A stretch of DNA of 64,000 nt from Paracoccaceae bacterium (GCA_020446815.1 JAGRDY010000014.1:117637-181636); one strand, 5' to 3'; shown: positions 25,895 to 37,330, counted from the stretch's first letter. Made by a program: numbers and translations. The notes: generated by a model from the letters alone, not told the origin.

Positions 25895-27406
25895 TTAAAA
25901 CAGCGTTCCTTGATCCGGCGGTGCCGCCGGCCCGGCTTTGCGCGGTTTGGCCGGGCGCTCCGGTGCCGGAATGGCCGGCAGCCGTCCATCGTGAAACTCG
26001 ATCTCGAGTGTCGACGCCCCGGCCGCCGCGGATCTGCGGGTGGCCACGGCCCCGTCGGCGCGCACCACGGCATAGCCCCGGCGCAATGTCTCGGTATAGC
26101 CGAGCGTCTGGCGGGTGCGGTCGATGCCGGCCAGGCGTTCGGCCAGCGCGGCAAGGCGCAAGGCCGGGGCGGCGGCAAGACGCGCGGCAAGCGCCGTCAG
26201 ATCCCTGCGGTACTGTTCGTTGCCGCGAAGGGCATCGCGGCGCAGCCGGCGCAGGGCCGGGGCAAGGCGCGCGGCACGTTCCCCGAGCCGCACCCGTTCG
26301 ATGCCGATGAACCGCGTCAGCAGCCCCGGGCGTAGTCGCCCGGCCACCGCGTTGAACCCGGCCCTCTTGCGCGTGGCCGCCGCCGAGAGGGCGGGGCCGA
26401 GCCGGCCCGACCAGAGATCGAACCTTTGCCGCGCCGGATCGGTCAGCGCCGCGGGCCGCCCAAGCGCGCGGGACAGATCGGCAAGCCGCTGGCGGCGGGT
26501 CTGGGCGCGGTGCCCCATGGCGCGGGCCAGACGCGCGTCCTGATCGCCCACCCAGGCCAGCAGATCGAGCCGCACCGGCACGGCCATCTCGGCCGCCGCT
26601 GTGGGCGTCGGCGCGCGCCTGTCGGCGGCATGGTCGATCAGCGTCGTGTCGGTTTCATGACCCACCGCCGAGATCAGCGGAATCGCGCTGGCCGCGGCCG
26701 CACGCACGACGATTTCCTCGTTGAAGCCCCAAAGATCCTCGATCGAGCCGCCGCCACGCGCCACGATCAGAAGATCGGGGCGTGCGATCGCCCCGCCTGG
26801 GGCAAGCGCATTGAACCCGGCGATGGCGCGGGCCACCTCGGGGGCGCATCTGTCGCCCTGCACCGCCACGGGCCAGATCAGCACCCGGCGCGGGAACCGG
26901 TCGCGCAGGCGGTGCAGGATATCGCGGATCACCGCCCCGGAAGGCGAAGTGATGACGCCGATAACCTCGGGCAGATAGGGGATGGGCTTTTTGCGGTCGG
27001 CGGCGAAAAGCCCTTCGGCGGCCAGGGCGGCCTTGCGTTTTTCCAGCATCGCCATCAGCGCACCCGCCCCGGCAGGCACGATATCCTCGACGATCAGCTG
27101 ATATCTGGACTGGCCGGCAAAGGTGGTCAGCCGCCCGCTGGCGATGACCTCCATGCCTTCTTCCGGGCGCACCGACATTTTCGTCACCTGGCCTTTCCAG
27201 GATACCGCGGCGATGACCGCGCGGTCATCCTTGAGGTCGAAATAGAGATGCCCCGAAGCCGGCCGCGACACGCGCGATATTTCGCCACGCACCCGGACCT
27301 GGCCAAAGGTGCCCTCGATCAGCCGTTTGACCGCCCCCGAGATTTCCGAGACGCTGAATTCATGAGCGTTGCCGCCCTCCGGGCCGGTGTCGTCGATCAG
27401 GCGCAT
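25895..27406 (-). CDS. xseA: Exodeoxyribonuclease VII large subunit
   Basis: 503 residues. The N-terminal OB-fold (EFSVSEISGAVKRLIEGTFGQV and VRGEISRVSRPASGHLYFDLKD) covers about residues 15-110. The catalytic region follows with GVITSPSGAVIRDILHRLRDRFP near 148, ARGGGSIEDLWGFNEE near 216 and SAVGHETDTTLIDHAADRRAPTPTAAAE near 245, then a long helical C-terminus. The enzyme degrades single-stranded DNA with XseB, whose gene is not in the window. Divergent from purD with 68 bases between the starts. Confidence 0.96.
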   Translation of the reverse strand: MRLIDDTGPEGGNAHEFSVSEISGAVKRLIEGTFGQVRVRGEISRVSRPASGHLYFDLKDDRAVIAAVSWKGQVTKMSVRPEEGMEVIASGRLTTFAGQSRYQLIVEDIVPAGAGALMAMLEKRKAALAAEGLFAADRKKPIPYLPEVIGVITSPSGAVIRDILHRLRDRFPRRVLIWPVAVQGDRCAPEVARAIAGFNALAPGGAIARPDLLIVARGGGSIEDLWGFNEEIVVRAAAASAIPLISAVGHETDTTLIDHAADRRAPTPTAAAEMAVPVRLDLLAWVGDQDARLARAMGHRAQTRRQRLADLSRALGRPAALTDPARQRFDLWSGRLGPALSAAATRKRAGFNAVAGRLRPGLLTRFIGIERVRLGERAARLAPALRRLRRDALRGNEQYRRDLTALAARLAAAPALRLAALAERLAGIDRTRQTLGYTETLRRGYAVVRADGAVATRRSAAAGASTLEIEFHDGRLPAIPAPERPAKPRKAGPAAPPDQGTLF

Positions 27407-27474
27407 GGCTTGCCTTGTGTCCCTTGTCCGCTGATCTTAGAAGGCTACGCAGGCAAGGCCAAGCGGGGGGTCGC

Positions 27475-28737
27475 ATGAATATTCTGATCTTGGGCGGCGG
27501 GGGGCGCGAACATGCGCTGGCCTGGGCGATCAAGCAAAACCCCAAATGCGACCGGCTGATCGTGGCGCCGGGCAATGCCGGGATCGCCATGCTGGCGGAA
27601 TGCGCCGAAATCGACATCTTGGACGCCGCCGCCGTGGTGGCCTTCGCCGAGGAAAACGCCGTCGATTGCGTCGTCGTGGGGCCGGAAGCCCCGCTCGCCG
27701 CCGGCGTCGCCGATGCGCTGCGCGACGCGGGTATCCTGACCTTCGGCCCCTCGGCGGCGGCGGCGCGGCTGGAGGCGTCGAAATCCTTTGCCAAGGAAAT
27801 CTGCGATGCCTGCGGCGCGCCGACGGCAGGCTATGCGCGGTTCAGCGACGCGCGCCTTGCGGCCGAACATGTGCGCCGCCAGGGCGCGCCGATCGTCATC
27901 AAGGCCGACGGGCTGGCCGCCGGCAAGGGGGTCGTGGTGGCGATGAGCGAGGCCGAGGCGCTCGGTGCCATCGCCGACATGCTGGGCGGCGGTTTTGGCG
28001 AAGCGGGCCGCGAAATCGTGATCGAGGAATTCATGAAAGGCGAGGAGGCATCGCTTTTCGTGCTGTGCGACGGGACGGATATCCTGCCCATCGGCACGGC
28101 GCAGGACCACAAGCGGATGGGCGAGGGCGATCGCGGGCCCAACACCGGCGGCATGGGGGCCTATTCGCCGGCGCCGGTTCTGACCGATGCGGTTCTGGCG
28201 CAGGCGATGGACGAGATCGTCAGGCCGACCGTGGCGGAAATGGCCCGCCGGGGAACGCCGTTTCAGGGTGTGCTCTATGCCGGCTTGATGATCGAGCGCG
28301 GCCGGGCGCGGCTGGTCGAATACAACGTGCGTTTCGGCGACCCGGAATGTCAGGTTCTGATGATGCGCCTGGGTGCGCAGGCCTTCGATCTGATTCATGC
28401 CTGTGCCGAAGGGCGTCTGGGCGGGATGCAGGTCAACTGGGCGCGCGATCACGCGCTGACGGTGGTGATGGCGGCAACGGGGTATCCGGGTGCCTATGCC
28501 AAGGGGTCGCAGATTCGCGGCCTCGAGGAAATCCGCGAGGATTCCACCCGGATGGTGTTTCACGCCGGCACCGCCAGGCGCGACGGCACCATCATCGCCG
28601 CTGGCGGCCGGGTGCTGAACGTGACGGCGCGGGCGGCATCGCTGGCCGATGCGCAACGGCTGGCCTATGCAACGGTCGACCGCATCGACTGGCCGGGCGG
28701 GTTTTGCCGGCGCGATATCGGCTGGCGGGCGCTCTGA
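27475..28737 (+). CDS. purD: Phosphoribosylamine-glycine ligase
   Basis: 420 residues from the ATG at 27475; the open frame upstream is in the xseA promoter region. N-terminal MNILILGGGGREHALAWA, VVGPEAPLAAG near residue 65, ATP-grasp stretches IVIKADGLAAGKGVVVA near 140 and QDHKRMGEGDRGPNTGGMGAYSP near 210, and RFGDPECQVLM near 288 are all intact. It joins glycine to phosphoribosylamine in the second step of purine synthesis. A purine-rich AAGCGGGGGG precedes the start. Confidence 0.96.
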   Translation: MNILILGGGGREHALAWAIKQNPKCDRLIVAPGNAGIAMLAECAEIDILDAAAVVAFAEENAVDCVVVGPEAPLAAGVADALRDAGILTFGPSAAAARLEASKSFAKEICDACGAPTAGYARFSDARLAAEHVRRQGAPIVIKADGLAAGKGVVVAMSEAEALGAIADMLGGGFGEAGREIVIEEFMKGEEASLFVLCDGTDILPIGTAQDHKRMGEGDRGPNTGGMGAYSPAPVLTDAVLAQAMDEIVRPTVAEMARRGTPFQGVLYAGLMIERGRARLVEYNVRFGDPECQVLMMRLGAQAFDLIHACAEGRLGGMQVNWARDHALTVVMAATGYPGAYAKGSQIRGLEEIREDSTRMVFHAGTARRDGTIIAAGGRVLNVTARAASLADAQRLAYATVDRIDWPGGFCRRDIGWRAL

Positions 28738-28903
28738 AGCAGCGTCGGTCAGCCGGCGAACGCAACCCGGCCGGCCAGGGTAGCACCCTTTCGGCGCAAC
28801 CGGACCGGCAAGGCGAACGCGCGGCGCGCGACGGCCGGCCGGAAATCGGCCGTACCGGAAGTTTCCGATTCAACATAGCCGCAAAACCCGCTAGACGGGC
28901 AGC

Positions 28904-29779
28904 ATGGCCCTGCCCCGCAATTCAGATCCCAGCCTGACAGACCGGCTGACCGATGGTGCCTTTCGCGCCCTGCTGGCGCTGATGCGCCTGTTTCCCTATC
29001 ACCGGCGCATTCCGGTGGCGGGCTGGGCGGTTTCGCGGCTGGTCGCACCGCTGGCCGGCTACCGGCGCCGCGTGCGCGACAATCTGGCGCTGGCCTGCCC
29101 CGACATGCCGTCCGCCCGGATCAGGCATCTTTTGCGGGCGGTTCCCGACAATGTCGGGCGCACCATGGTCGAATTGTATTGCGGGCAGGAATTCACCGAC
29201 CGGGTGAAGGATCTGCCGCTGACAGGCCCTGGGGCCGACGCTCTGGAGCGGGCCCATCGCGAAGGCCGGCCGGTCATCCTCGCCACCGGTCATTTCGGCA
29301 ATTACGACGTGGCCCGCGCCGCATTGATCGCCCGCGGCTACCGGGTCGGCGCACTTTACAAGCCGATGAACAACCCGCTGTTCAACGCCCATTACCTGGC
29401 GGCGATTTCGGCCATCGGCACGCCACTTTTCGCGCGCGGCAACCGGGGGCTTGGGGAAATGGTCCGGTTTCTCAAGTCGGGCGGCATGCTGGGGCTGCTG
29501 ATGGATCAGCACATGGCCCACGGAGCGCCGCTGACATTTTTCGGGCAAACGGCGCGCACCGCCACCTCCGCCGCCGATCTCGCGCTCAAATACGGGGCCG
29601 AACTCATCCCGGTCTACGGCATCCGCCAGGCGGACGGGCTGAGCTTCACCATCGTCGCCGAAGCGCCGATCGCCGCGTCCGATCCGTTGACCATGACCCA
29701 GGCCATCAATGACAGCCTTGAGGCGCAGGTGCGCCAGAACATGGACCAGTGGTTCTGGATTCACCGCCGCTGGAAGTGA
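28904..29779 (+). CDS. Lysophospholipid/lipid A acyltransferase, LpxL/HtrB family
   Basis: 291 residues. An N-terminal helix (FRALLALMRLFPYHRRIPVAGWAV) anchors it at the inner membrane. The HX4D catalytic motif is ATGHFGNYD near residue 127; LLMDQHMAHGAPLTFFG near 200 and the C-terminal DQWFWIHRRWK are hallmarks of late acyltransferases that add secondary acyl chains to lipid A. Which chain or acceptor is used cannot be read; an ornithine-lipid or other lysolipid acceptor is possible. It stands alone, 166 bases after purD. Confidence 0.9.
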   Translation: MALPRNSDPSLTDRLTDGAFRALLALMRLFPYHRRIPVAGWAVSRLVAPLAGYRRRVRDNLALACPDMPSARIRHLLRAVPDNVGRTMVELYCGQEFTDRVKDLPLTGPGADALERAHREGRPVILATGHFGNYDVARAALIARGYRVGALYKPMNNPLFNAHYLAAISAIGTPLFARGNRGLGEMVRFLKSGGMLGLLMDQHMAHGAPLTFFGQTARTATSAADLALKYGAELIPVYGIRQADGLSFTIVAEAPIAASDPLTMTQAINDSLEAQVRQNMDQWFWIHRRWK

Positions 29780-29819
29780 AGGTCGGTATCCGGCGCGCCT
29801 CAAAGCGTGTCGACATGTC

Positions 29820-30527
29820 TCAACGCGCGCGCGCGGCCACCAGAACCGAGCCCGGCCCCGGTTCCTGGATGATGACGGCGAAAGATCCGCTGCCTGCGAT
29901 TTTCACGTCCCGGGCAAACTCGGCCGAGCCGTCCCAGTTGGCCAGTTTGGTCAGCTCCCGCACCGTATTGACGTAATTGATGGTCCGCCCCGAATTCTCG
30001 CCCCGCTCGATCGTGACGGTTCGGGAAGGGTCGTAGCGTACCAGTTGCACGATAGCGCCGTGCTGCAATGGCCGTAGCGCTTTGGCGCGAACCTGCAATA
30101 GCGAACCCTTGCGGGTCAGCGTGAGCTTGACCTCGGGCGGCTTGCCTGCGTGGCTTTTCAGCAATTTTTCCAGTTCAATGGCACGGACACCGACAAGATG
30201 ATCCATCCCGCCCACGATCATTTGCGGCGTATAGATCGTTCTGGCGCCCGCGACCCGCGCATAGTCGCGCTGACGCTGGGTAAAGGCCGGATTGGCGAAG
30301 GTATCCTTCCAGCCGATGTAGTCCCAGTAATCGACGTGCAGCGCCAGCGCCATCACATCGCTGCGTTTGGCCAGCCGCGCCAGAATCGCATCGGCAGGCG
30401 GGCAGGATGAACATCCCTGCGATGTGTAAAGTTCCACGACCACCGGGTTTTCGGCGGCGGGCTGTGCCATCGCCATCCCAGGTATCACCAGCCAGCAGGC
30501 CAGGACGCAGGCGGTAATTGCGCGCAT
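29820..30527 (-). CDS. DUF1223 secreted thioredoxin-like protein
   Basis: 235 residues from the ATG at 30527. Residues 1-22 are a signal peptide (CVLACWLVIPGMAMA). The mature part opens with PVVVELYTSQGCSSCPPAD, giving a CSSC pair at residues 39 and 42 in a thioredoxin-like fold, then ALHVDYWDYIGWKD and YTPQMIVGG, which are typical of DUF1223. Function is unknown; a periplasmic redox role is inferred from the fold. The frame extends upstream towards the acnA promoter, but only this start gives a clean signal peptide. Divergent from acnA. Confidence 0.88.
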   Translation of the reverse strand: MRAITACVLACWLVIPGMAMAQPAAENPVVVELYTSQGCSSCPPADAILARLAKRSDVMALALHVDYWDYIGWKDTFANPAFTQRQRDYARVAGARTIYTPQMIVGGMDHLVGVRAIELEKLLKSHAGKPPEVKLTLTRKGSLLQVRAKALRPLQHGAIVQLVRYDPSRTVTIERGENSGRTINYVNTVRELTKLANWDGSAEFARDVKIAGSGSFAVIIQEPGPGSVLVAARAR

Positions 30528-30664
30528 TTGGTGATTCCGTTTCCAGTTCCCCCCGGTGTCTATGCCAAAACGTCGCGCGATACCAATCAACGAAACGCGA
30601 GAATGCGCGCCCGACCCGGCCGCCACCGCCAGAACGGGGGGCGGGAAATGTCTGGCCGGGTCTC

Positions 30665-30693
30665 TTGCCGTCAATGGTACACAATGGTATACA
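30665..30693 (+). promoter_or_regulatory. Near-consensus sigma-70-type promoter for acnA
   Basis: TTGCCG (30665-30670) and TATACA (30688-30693) are separated by exactly 17 bases. Transcription would start near 30700, giving a leader of about 80 bases before the acnA ATG. An ATGGTA motif is repeated in the spacer and just before the -10. Confidence 0.65.
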
Positions 30694-30781
30694 TATTTTG
30701 AGCCACAGCCCTTGAACCCCTTCCCGCAATGCGGCATTAGCGGTTCACGATCCTTCTCACTTGCCCAAGGGAGACCCGACC

Positions 30782-33562
<2,781 letters not shown>

Positions 33563-33615
33563 GAGGCCGCCGGCGCCGCAATGCGCCCATGCGGGAGCCG
33601 TTCGCTGAAAGCAGA

Positions 33616-33650
33616 CGCCGGGAAATCGGATTCAGGTTTCCCGGCGATTT
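33616..33650 (+). terminator. acnA terminator hairpin
   Basis: CGCCGGGAAA (33616-33625) pairs perfectly with TTTCCCGGCG (33637-33646) around an 11-base loop, followed by ATTT. It lies 54 bases after the acnA stop. The T-run is short, so efficiency is uncertain. Confidence 0.6.
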
Positions 33651-33871
33651 CCGCGCGGGGGTGCCGGAGCCTGGGCAGCGCGCACGGCGCAGGATTTTCA
33701 ATCCTGTCGTTGAACCAGAGCGGCGAGTCGCACGCGATGCGCGATTCGGGCGGCTGTCATCCGCTGGCCCGGCGGGATTGGACAGCATCGGGAAATGATC
33801 GCCCCGGACGTCGCCGCTTGTTGCCACCGGGGCGACCCGGGGCGGCAAGTCAACATACCGACAAACCCTTG

Positions 33872-33894
33872 TTTTATTGTAATATTCAATAAAA
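33872..33894. promoter_or_regulatory. AT-rich perfect dyad, operator candidate
   Basis: TTTTATTG (33872-33879) and CAATAAAA (33887-33894) are perfect inverted copies around TAATATT. The site is 79 bases upstream of a short open frame at 33973. No T-run or GC stem, so a protein-binding site is more likely than a terminator. It does not match the FNR spacing TTGAT-N4-ATCAA. Confidence 0.45.
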
Positions 33895-33972
33895 AGACAG
33901 GTTCAGGGCTTCGCGCTGCAACGGTATCTGCTAGGCAGACGCACGATACAAGAAACGTGAAGAATAACGAGT

Positions 33973-34074
33973 ATGAAAAAAACCATCCTCAGGGTCTGGT
34001 CGCATAGGCCAAGCATGCCTTGGTTCGAATTCATCGGGTTCGGCATTCTGATCGTCGCAACCGTGAAGCGTTGA
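33973..34074 (+). CDS. Putative small protein, 33 residues
   Basis: ATG AAA AAA ACC opens a 33-codon frame ending in TGA at 34072. The product is basic at its start (MKKTILRVWSHRP), then has PWFEF and a hydrophobic stretch IGFGILIVATV and ends in KR. This looks like a tiny membrane-associated protein. A GAAG about ten bases upstream is a weak ribosome site. The upstream DNA is AT-rich with a perfect dyad at 33872. It converges with ccmG, 23 bases away. No homology that I can name; coding status rests on composition and context only. Confidence 0.4.
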   Translation: MKKTILRVWSHRPSMPWFEFIGFGILIVATVKR

Positions 34075-34097
34075 CGACACGCCGTCGCGGAGAGCAG

Positions 34098-34637
34098 CTA
34101 CTCCGCGGCGGCTTTTTCGAGTTCGGGCAAAAGGCGCTGTTCGTAATCGCTGCCGATCATCGGACCGATGAACTTGTAGGCGACCGTCCCGTCGCCGCGC
34201 AGGATGAAGGTCTCAGGCGGCCCTGTCACCCCCCAGTCGATGCGCATGTGTCCCTTTGGGTCGAAGGCGAGCGCCGCAAAGGGATTGCCGCCTTCGGCCA
34301 GAAACGCCAGGGCGTTTTCAGGGGTGTCGAGGATGTCGACTCCGACCACATGCACACCGCTTTTGGCCAGCGCCATCAGGGTCGGGTGTTCGGCCCGGCA
34401 GGGCGGGCACCAGCTGGCCCAGAAATTAATCACCGTCACCTCGCCGGTGCGCAGGTCGGCATCGGTCAGTTGCGGGATGTCCGCCAGAGCCTCGCCGGAA
34501 ACCGGCGGCGCCTGCTGGCCGATGAACACCGACGGCAGGTTGTCGGGGTCATCGCGGTACATGCCGATGGCGAAGGTCACGGCAATTGCGGCGAAAACCG
34601 CTGGCGGCAGCAGCATCAGGGGCGGGATTCTAGCCAT
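34098..34637 (-). CDS. ccmG: Cytochrome c biogenesis thiol:disulfide protein CcmG/DsbE
   Basis: 179 residues from the ATG at 34637 (MARIPPLMLL); a start five codons upstream at 34652 is possible. An N-terminal anchor (about residues 7-26) is followed by a periplasmic thioredoxin fold with active site NFWASWCPPCRAEHP, cysteines at 77 and 80, and cis-proline GVTGPPETFIL near 140. It keeps apocytochrome c haem-binding cysteines reduced for ligation. Known as HelX in Rhodobacter. The start overlaps the end of ccmD by eight bases. Confidence 0.94.
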   Translation of the reverse strand: MARIPPLMLLPPAVFAAIAVTFAIGMYRDDPDNLPSVFIGQQAPPVSGEALADIPQLTDADLRTGEVTVINFWASWCPPCRAEHPTLMALAKSGVHVVGVDILDTPENALAFLAEGGNPFAALAFDPKGHMRIDWGVTGPPETFILRGDGTVAYKFIGPMIGSDYEQRLLPELEKAAAE

Positions 34638-34785
34638 GCAGGCCCATTTCACGTTCCAGGGTTTCGAGTTTGCGGCGCATCTTCCGGCTTTTCCAGAGCG
34701 TCAGCCAGACCAGCGCCAGGACGAGGCCCAGGGACACGCCATAGGCGGCCAGCACCGGGCCGGCATATTTGCCCAGTTCCACCAT
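34630..34785 (-). CDS. ccmD: Haem exporter protein CcmD
   Basis: 51 residues (MVELGKYAGPVLAAYGVSLGLVLALVWLT in part) with a single transmembrane helix at about 10-30 and a basic cytoplasmic tail KSRKMRRKLETLERE. This is the standard size and layout for CcmD (HelD), which helps release holo-CcmE from CcmABC. The ATG shares one base with the ccmC stop (TGATG), and the stop lies inside the ccmG start region, so ccmC-ccmD-ccmG are tightly coupled. Confidence 0.9.
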   Translation of the reverse strand: MVELGKYAGPVLAAYGVSLGLVLALVWLTLWKSRKMRRKLETLEREMGLHG

Positions 34786-35513
34786 CACGCCATCCGTCCG
34801 CGGGCTTCGAGCGCGCGGAGCCGCCGCGCCCTGATCTCGGTACGGGTGCGGATCAGCACAAGGGTGACGAACAAGAGCACAAATCCCGCCATGGCCACAT
34901 ATAGCGGCAACTTGAAGGCCATGGCCATCCGCTCGCCCGGGGCCAGCGATAACGATGCCCCCTGATGGAGCCCCTGATTCCAGAAATTCACCGCATAGCG
35001 GCTCAACAGCGCGAAGATCGACCCGACGAGGCACAGAACCGAGGTGAGATCGGCGGCGGTGTCGGGATCCTCGATCGCCTCCCAAAGCGCGATATAGCCG
35101 AGATAGAACAGGAACAGGATCAGGAAAGATGTGAGCCGCGGATCCCAGGCCCACCAGGTGCCCCACATCGGCTGGCCCCAGATCGCGCCGGTGAAAAGGG
35201 CAATCAGCGTCATGGTGACCCCCACCGGCGCCGCGGCCTTGGCCGCCAGCGCCGAGACGTGGTGCCGCCGGATCAGCCAGATCAGCGAGCAGACCAGCAT
35301 CATCAGCCAGCTGTTGACCGCCATCAGCGCGGCAGGCACATGGACAAAGAGTATTTTGACCGTCGCGCCCTGCCGGTAGTCATCCACGGTAAAGAAAAAC
35401 CCCCAGACAAGGCCGGTCAGCAAGGTCACCACCGCCAGCCCCGCCACCCACGGCAAGGCCCATGCAGAGGTCTGCATGAATTTTCTCGGATTGGCATATT
35501 CCCAGATCGACAT
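34785..35513 (-). CDS. ccmC: Haem ABC transporter permease CcmC
   Basis: 242 residues, six helices. The tryptophan-rich haem-handling motif WGQPMWGTWWAWDPRLTS near residue 113 is intact, and histidines that flank it (FVHVPAALMAVNSW near 58; GLHQGASL near 181) are the usual haem ligands. CcmC presents haem to CcmE in the periplasm. Homologous to Rhodobacter HelC. It lies 54 bases after ccmB. Confidence 0.95.
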   Translation of the reverse strand: MSIWEYANPRKFMQTSAWALPWVAGLAVVTLLTGLVWGFFFTVDDYRQGATVKILFVHVPAALMAVNSWLMMLVCSLIWLIRRHHVSALAAKAAAPVGVTMTLIALFTGAIWGQPMWGTWWAWDPRLTSFLILFLFYLGYIALWEAIEDPDTAADLTSVLCLVGSIFALLSRYAVNFWNQGLHQGASLSLAPGERMAMAFKLPLYVAMAGFVLLFVTLVLIRTRTEIRARRLRALEARGRMA

Positions 35514-35567
35514 GGCCGTTTGCTAACCGTTTCCGCCCCTGCTCTCAACTCAATAGCACGTCATTGC

Positions 35568-36224
35568 CTATCGCAGGTTGACGCGGATTGCCGCAGCCGC
35601 CGCGAAGGGCAGGATCGCCACCGCCCCGAGGGTGATCGCCACGAGCATCAGCAGCGGCGTGCCCGCGGCCAGCGCCGCCGCCCCGCGCCGCGCGCAATCG
35701 GCGCCATAGATCAGCGTCGGAATGTAAAGCGGCAGTACCAGCAGCGACATCAGCAGCCCGCCCCGCTTCAGGCCGACGGTCAGCGCCGCACCAAAGGCCC
35801 CGATGTAGCTCAGCGCCGGCGTGCCCAATGCCAGCGACACGGTCAGCCAGAAAAACCCCGGACCGGGCAGATTGAGCAGCACCGCCAGCATCGGTGCCGC
35901 CAGCGTCAGCGGCAGGCCGGTCGTCAGCCAATGAGCCAGCGCCTTGACCGCCACGACAGATTCGAGAGGAATCGGTGCCGTGGCCAACAGATCGAGCGAG
36001 CCGTCTTCGTGATCGAGCGCGAAGATCCGGTCGAGCGACAGCAGGCTGGCCAGGAGCGCCCCCACCCAGAGGATACCCGGCGCGATCCGCGCCAGCGTGC
36101 CGCCTTCGGGGCCGACGCCAAAGGGCACGAGCACGGTGACAATCAGGAAAAACGCCAGCCCGAGCCCGAACCCGCCGCCCGCACGGGTGGCCAGGCGCAG
36201 ATCGCGAAGAAGCAGCGCGATCAT
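35568..36224 (-). CDS. ccmB: Haem exporter permease CcmB
   Basis: 218 residues, six helices. The N-terminal ALLLRDLRLATRAGGG and LDRIFALDHEDGSLDLLATAPIPLESVVAVKALAHW in the first half are characteristic of CcmB; the GPGFFWLTVSLALGTPALSYIGAFGAALTVG stretch is in the fourth helix region. It pairs with the ATPase CcmA. The gap to ccmA contains a hairpin repeat (36252-36290). Confidence 0.94.
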   Translation of the reverse strand: MIALLLRDLRLATRAGGGFGLGLAFFLIVTVLVPFGVGPEGGTLARIAPGILWVGALLASLLSLDRIFALDHEDGSLDLLATAPIPLESVVAVKALAHWLTTGLPLTLAAPMLAVLLNLPGPGFFWLTVSLALGTPALSYIGAFGAALTVGLKRGGLLMSLLVLPLYIPTLIYGADCARRGAAALAAGTPLLMLVAITLGAVAILPFAAAAAIRVNLR

Positions 36225-36251
36225 CTTGCGCCGCCATTCTGGCGCCGCGCG

Positions 36252-36290
36252 CCGGGGGTTTTACCCCCGGACCCCCAGAGTATTTGCACA
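36252..36290. repeat. Dispersed GC-hairpin/GAGTATTT repeat, copy 1
   Basis: CCGGGGGT (36252-36259) pairs with ACCCCCGG (36263-36270) around TTT, followed by ACCCCCAGAGTATTTGCACAAA. The same layout occurs at 57350-57399, and a related copy on the other strand at 41877-41909. It lies between ccmA and ccmB, inside an operon. Confidence 0.75.
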
Positions 36291-36309
36291 AAGGTGAAAT
36301 GGGCAGGGT

Positions 36310-36927
36310 TCATGCGAAAGCCCCGTCGAAGGCACCGGCCCTCGGTGCCGTGGCACGAAAGGCGCCAAGGTCGATCTCTTCGGCCTCGCGCAGCCCGAGG
36401 CTGATATGGGTGGCGATCAGCGCCGCGCCGCCTTGCTGCAGATGCCCGCTCAGGACCTGCAGGAAAAGTGCGACGGAAGCCGCATCGAGCGACACGGTCG
36501 GTTCATCGAGCAGCCAGAGCCTGCGCTGCGCGACCAGCAGACGCGCCAGCCCCAGCCGGCGCTTCTGGCCGGCCGAGAGGTTTTGCGCCATCCGGTCGCG
36601 CAGCGGCGCCAGCGCCATCGCCGCGAGCGCCGGACCGATATCGCCGGCGCCGAAGATATCGGCCCAGAAACGCAGGTTCTCTGCCACCGTCAGCGTGGCT
36701 TTCAGCCCGTCGGCATGGGCTGCATAGGCCGCCCCTTCGGGCGGCAGCACGATGCGTCCCGAGACCGGTGGCTGCAACCCGGCAATGGTGCGCAGCATGG
36801 TCGTCTTGCCGGCCCCGTTGGGCCCGCGGATGATCAGCGCCCGGCCGGCGCCCAGCGTCAGTGTGACGCCTTCCAGCACGGGCACCCCGCCGCGCGCCAC
36901 GGATATGTCGACCAGTTCAAGCATCAT
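36310..36927 (-). CDS. ccmA: Haem exporter ATP-binding protein CcmA
   Basis: 205 residues, a single small ABC ATPase domain. Walker [11 protein letters not shown] near residue 34, signature [16 protein letters not shown] near 115 and Walker [14 protein letters not shown] near 137 are present; the signature serine-alanine form (LSAGQ) is usual for CcmA. It drives the CcmABCD complex that loads haem on CcmE. Start shown is the first of two adjacent ATGs. Located 46 bases after the Mth938-like gene. Confidence 0.95.
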   Translation of the reverse strand: MMLELVDISVARGGVPVLEGVTLTLGAGRALIIRGPNGAGKTTMLRTIAGLQPPVSGRIVLPPEGAAYAAHADGLKATLTVAENLRFWADIFGAGDIGPALAAMALAPLRDRMAQNLSAGQKRRLGLARLLVAQRRLWLLDEPTVSLDAASVALFLQVLSGHLQQGGAALIATHISLGLREAEEIDLGAFRATAPRAGAFDGAFA

Positions 36928-36973
36928 CCTGACCTATCACGCGCCGATCGGGTGAGCACGGCAGAGCGCGCCG

Positions 36974-37330
36974 TCAGACCGGCAAGAGCGCCGCGGCGAT
37001 GCGGCGGCCCTCGGACAGAAGCACGTTATAGGTGCGCGCCGCCGCGGGGCTGTCCATTGCCTCGAGACCGATGCCTGTCGCCTCGAGACGGGCACGAAAG
37101 GCTTCGGGCAGGCGCGCGATGCTGCGTCCCGTACCGATGAACAGCACGTCGATGCCTTTGGCCATGGCCAGAAGCGGCGCCAGATCGTCATAACCGCCCC
37201 AGGGTGTCGCACCTGTGGCGGTGACGATCACCGCGCCCTCCAGGCGTTCGCCGCCGACCCGGAAAAAGCCCGCGCCATAACCGTCGATCGGGCGGGCCGC
37301 GCCGAATTCAACCGCGTGCAGATGTGCCAT
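36974..37330 (-). CDS. Mth938-like domain protein (DUF498)
   Basis: 118 residues, full length for the family. IDGYGAGFFRVGGERLEGAVIV at about 15-36, PWGGYDDLAPLLAMAKGIDVLFIGTGRS near 43-70 and the C-terminal TYNVLLSEGRRIAAALLPV match the Mth938 fold. Relatives include an assembly factor for mitochondrial complex I (NDUFAF3); the bacterial role is unknown. It sits 10 bases after secF and before ccmA, a placement conserved in Rhodobacterales. Confidence 0.9.
   Translation of the reverse strand: MAHLHAVEFGAARPIDGYGAGFFRVGGERLEGAVIVTATGATPWGGYDDLAPLLAMAKGIDVLFIGTGRSIARLPEAFRARLEATGIGLEAMDSPAAARTYNVLLSEGRRIAAALLPV

Larger units (their letters stand above)
33563..33972. other. 410-base intergenic region after acnA
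   Basis: No convincing protein or tRNA gene. It holds a 10-bp GC hairpin (33616-33646), a short hairpin AGGATT/AATCCT at 33691-33705 that resembles a tRNA anticodon arm without the rest of a tRNA, an inverted pair GCTGTC/GACAGC near 33752-33787, and an AT-rich dyad at 33872-33894. The last 120 bases are markedly AT-rich compared with the surroundings and lead into a short open frame at 33973. Confidence 0.6.

Noticed and set aside
25726-26310. Plus-strand frame running into the 3' end of xseA
   Set aside because: Passes through the inverted repeat and then antisense to xseA; Arg/Pro-rich shadow.
33655-33745. tRNA-like stretch with an anticodon-arm hairpin CAGGA-TTTTCAA-TCCTG
   Set aside because: No T-arm GTTC sequence, no matching acceptor stem and no CCA-type end; only the anticodon arm resembles a tRNA.
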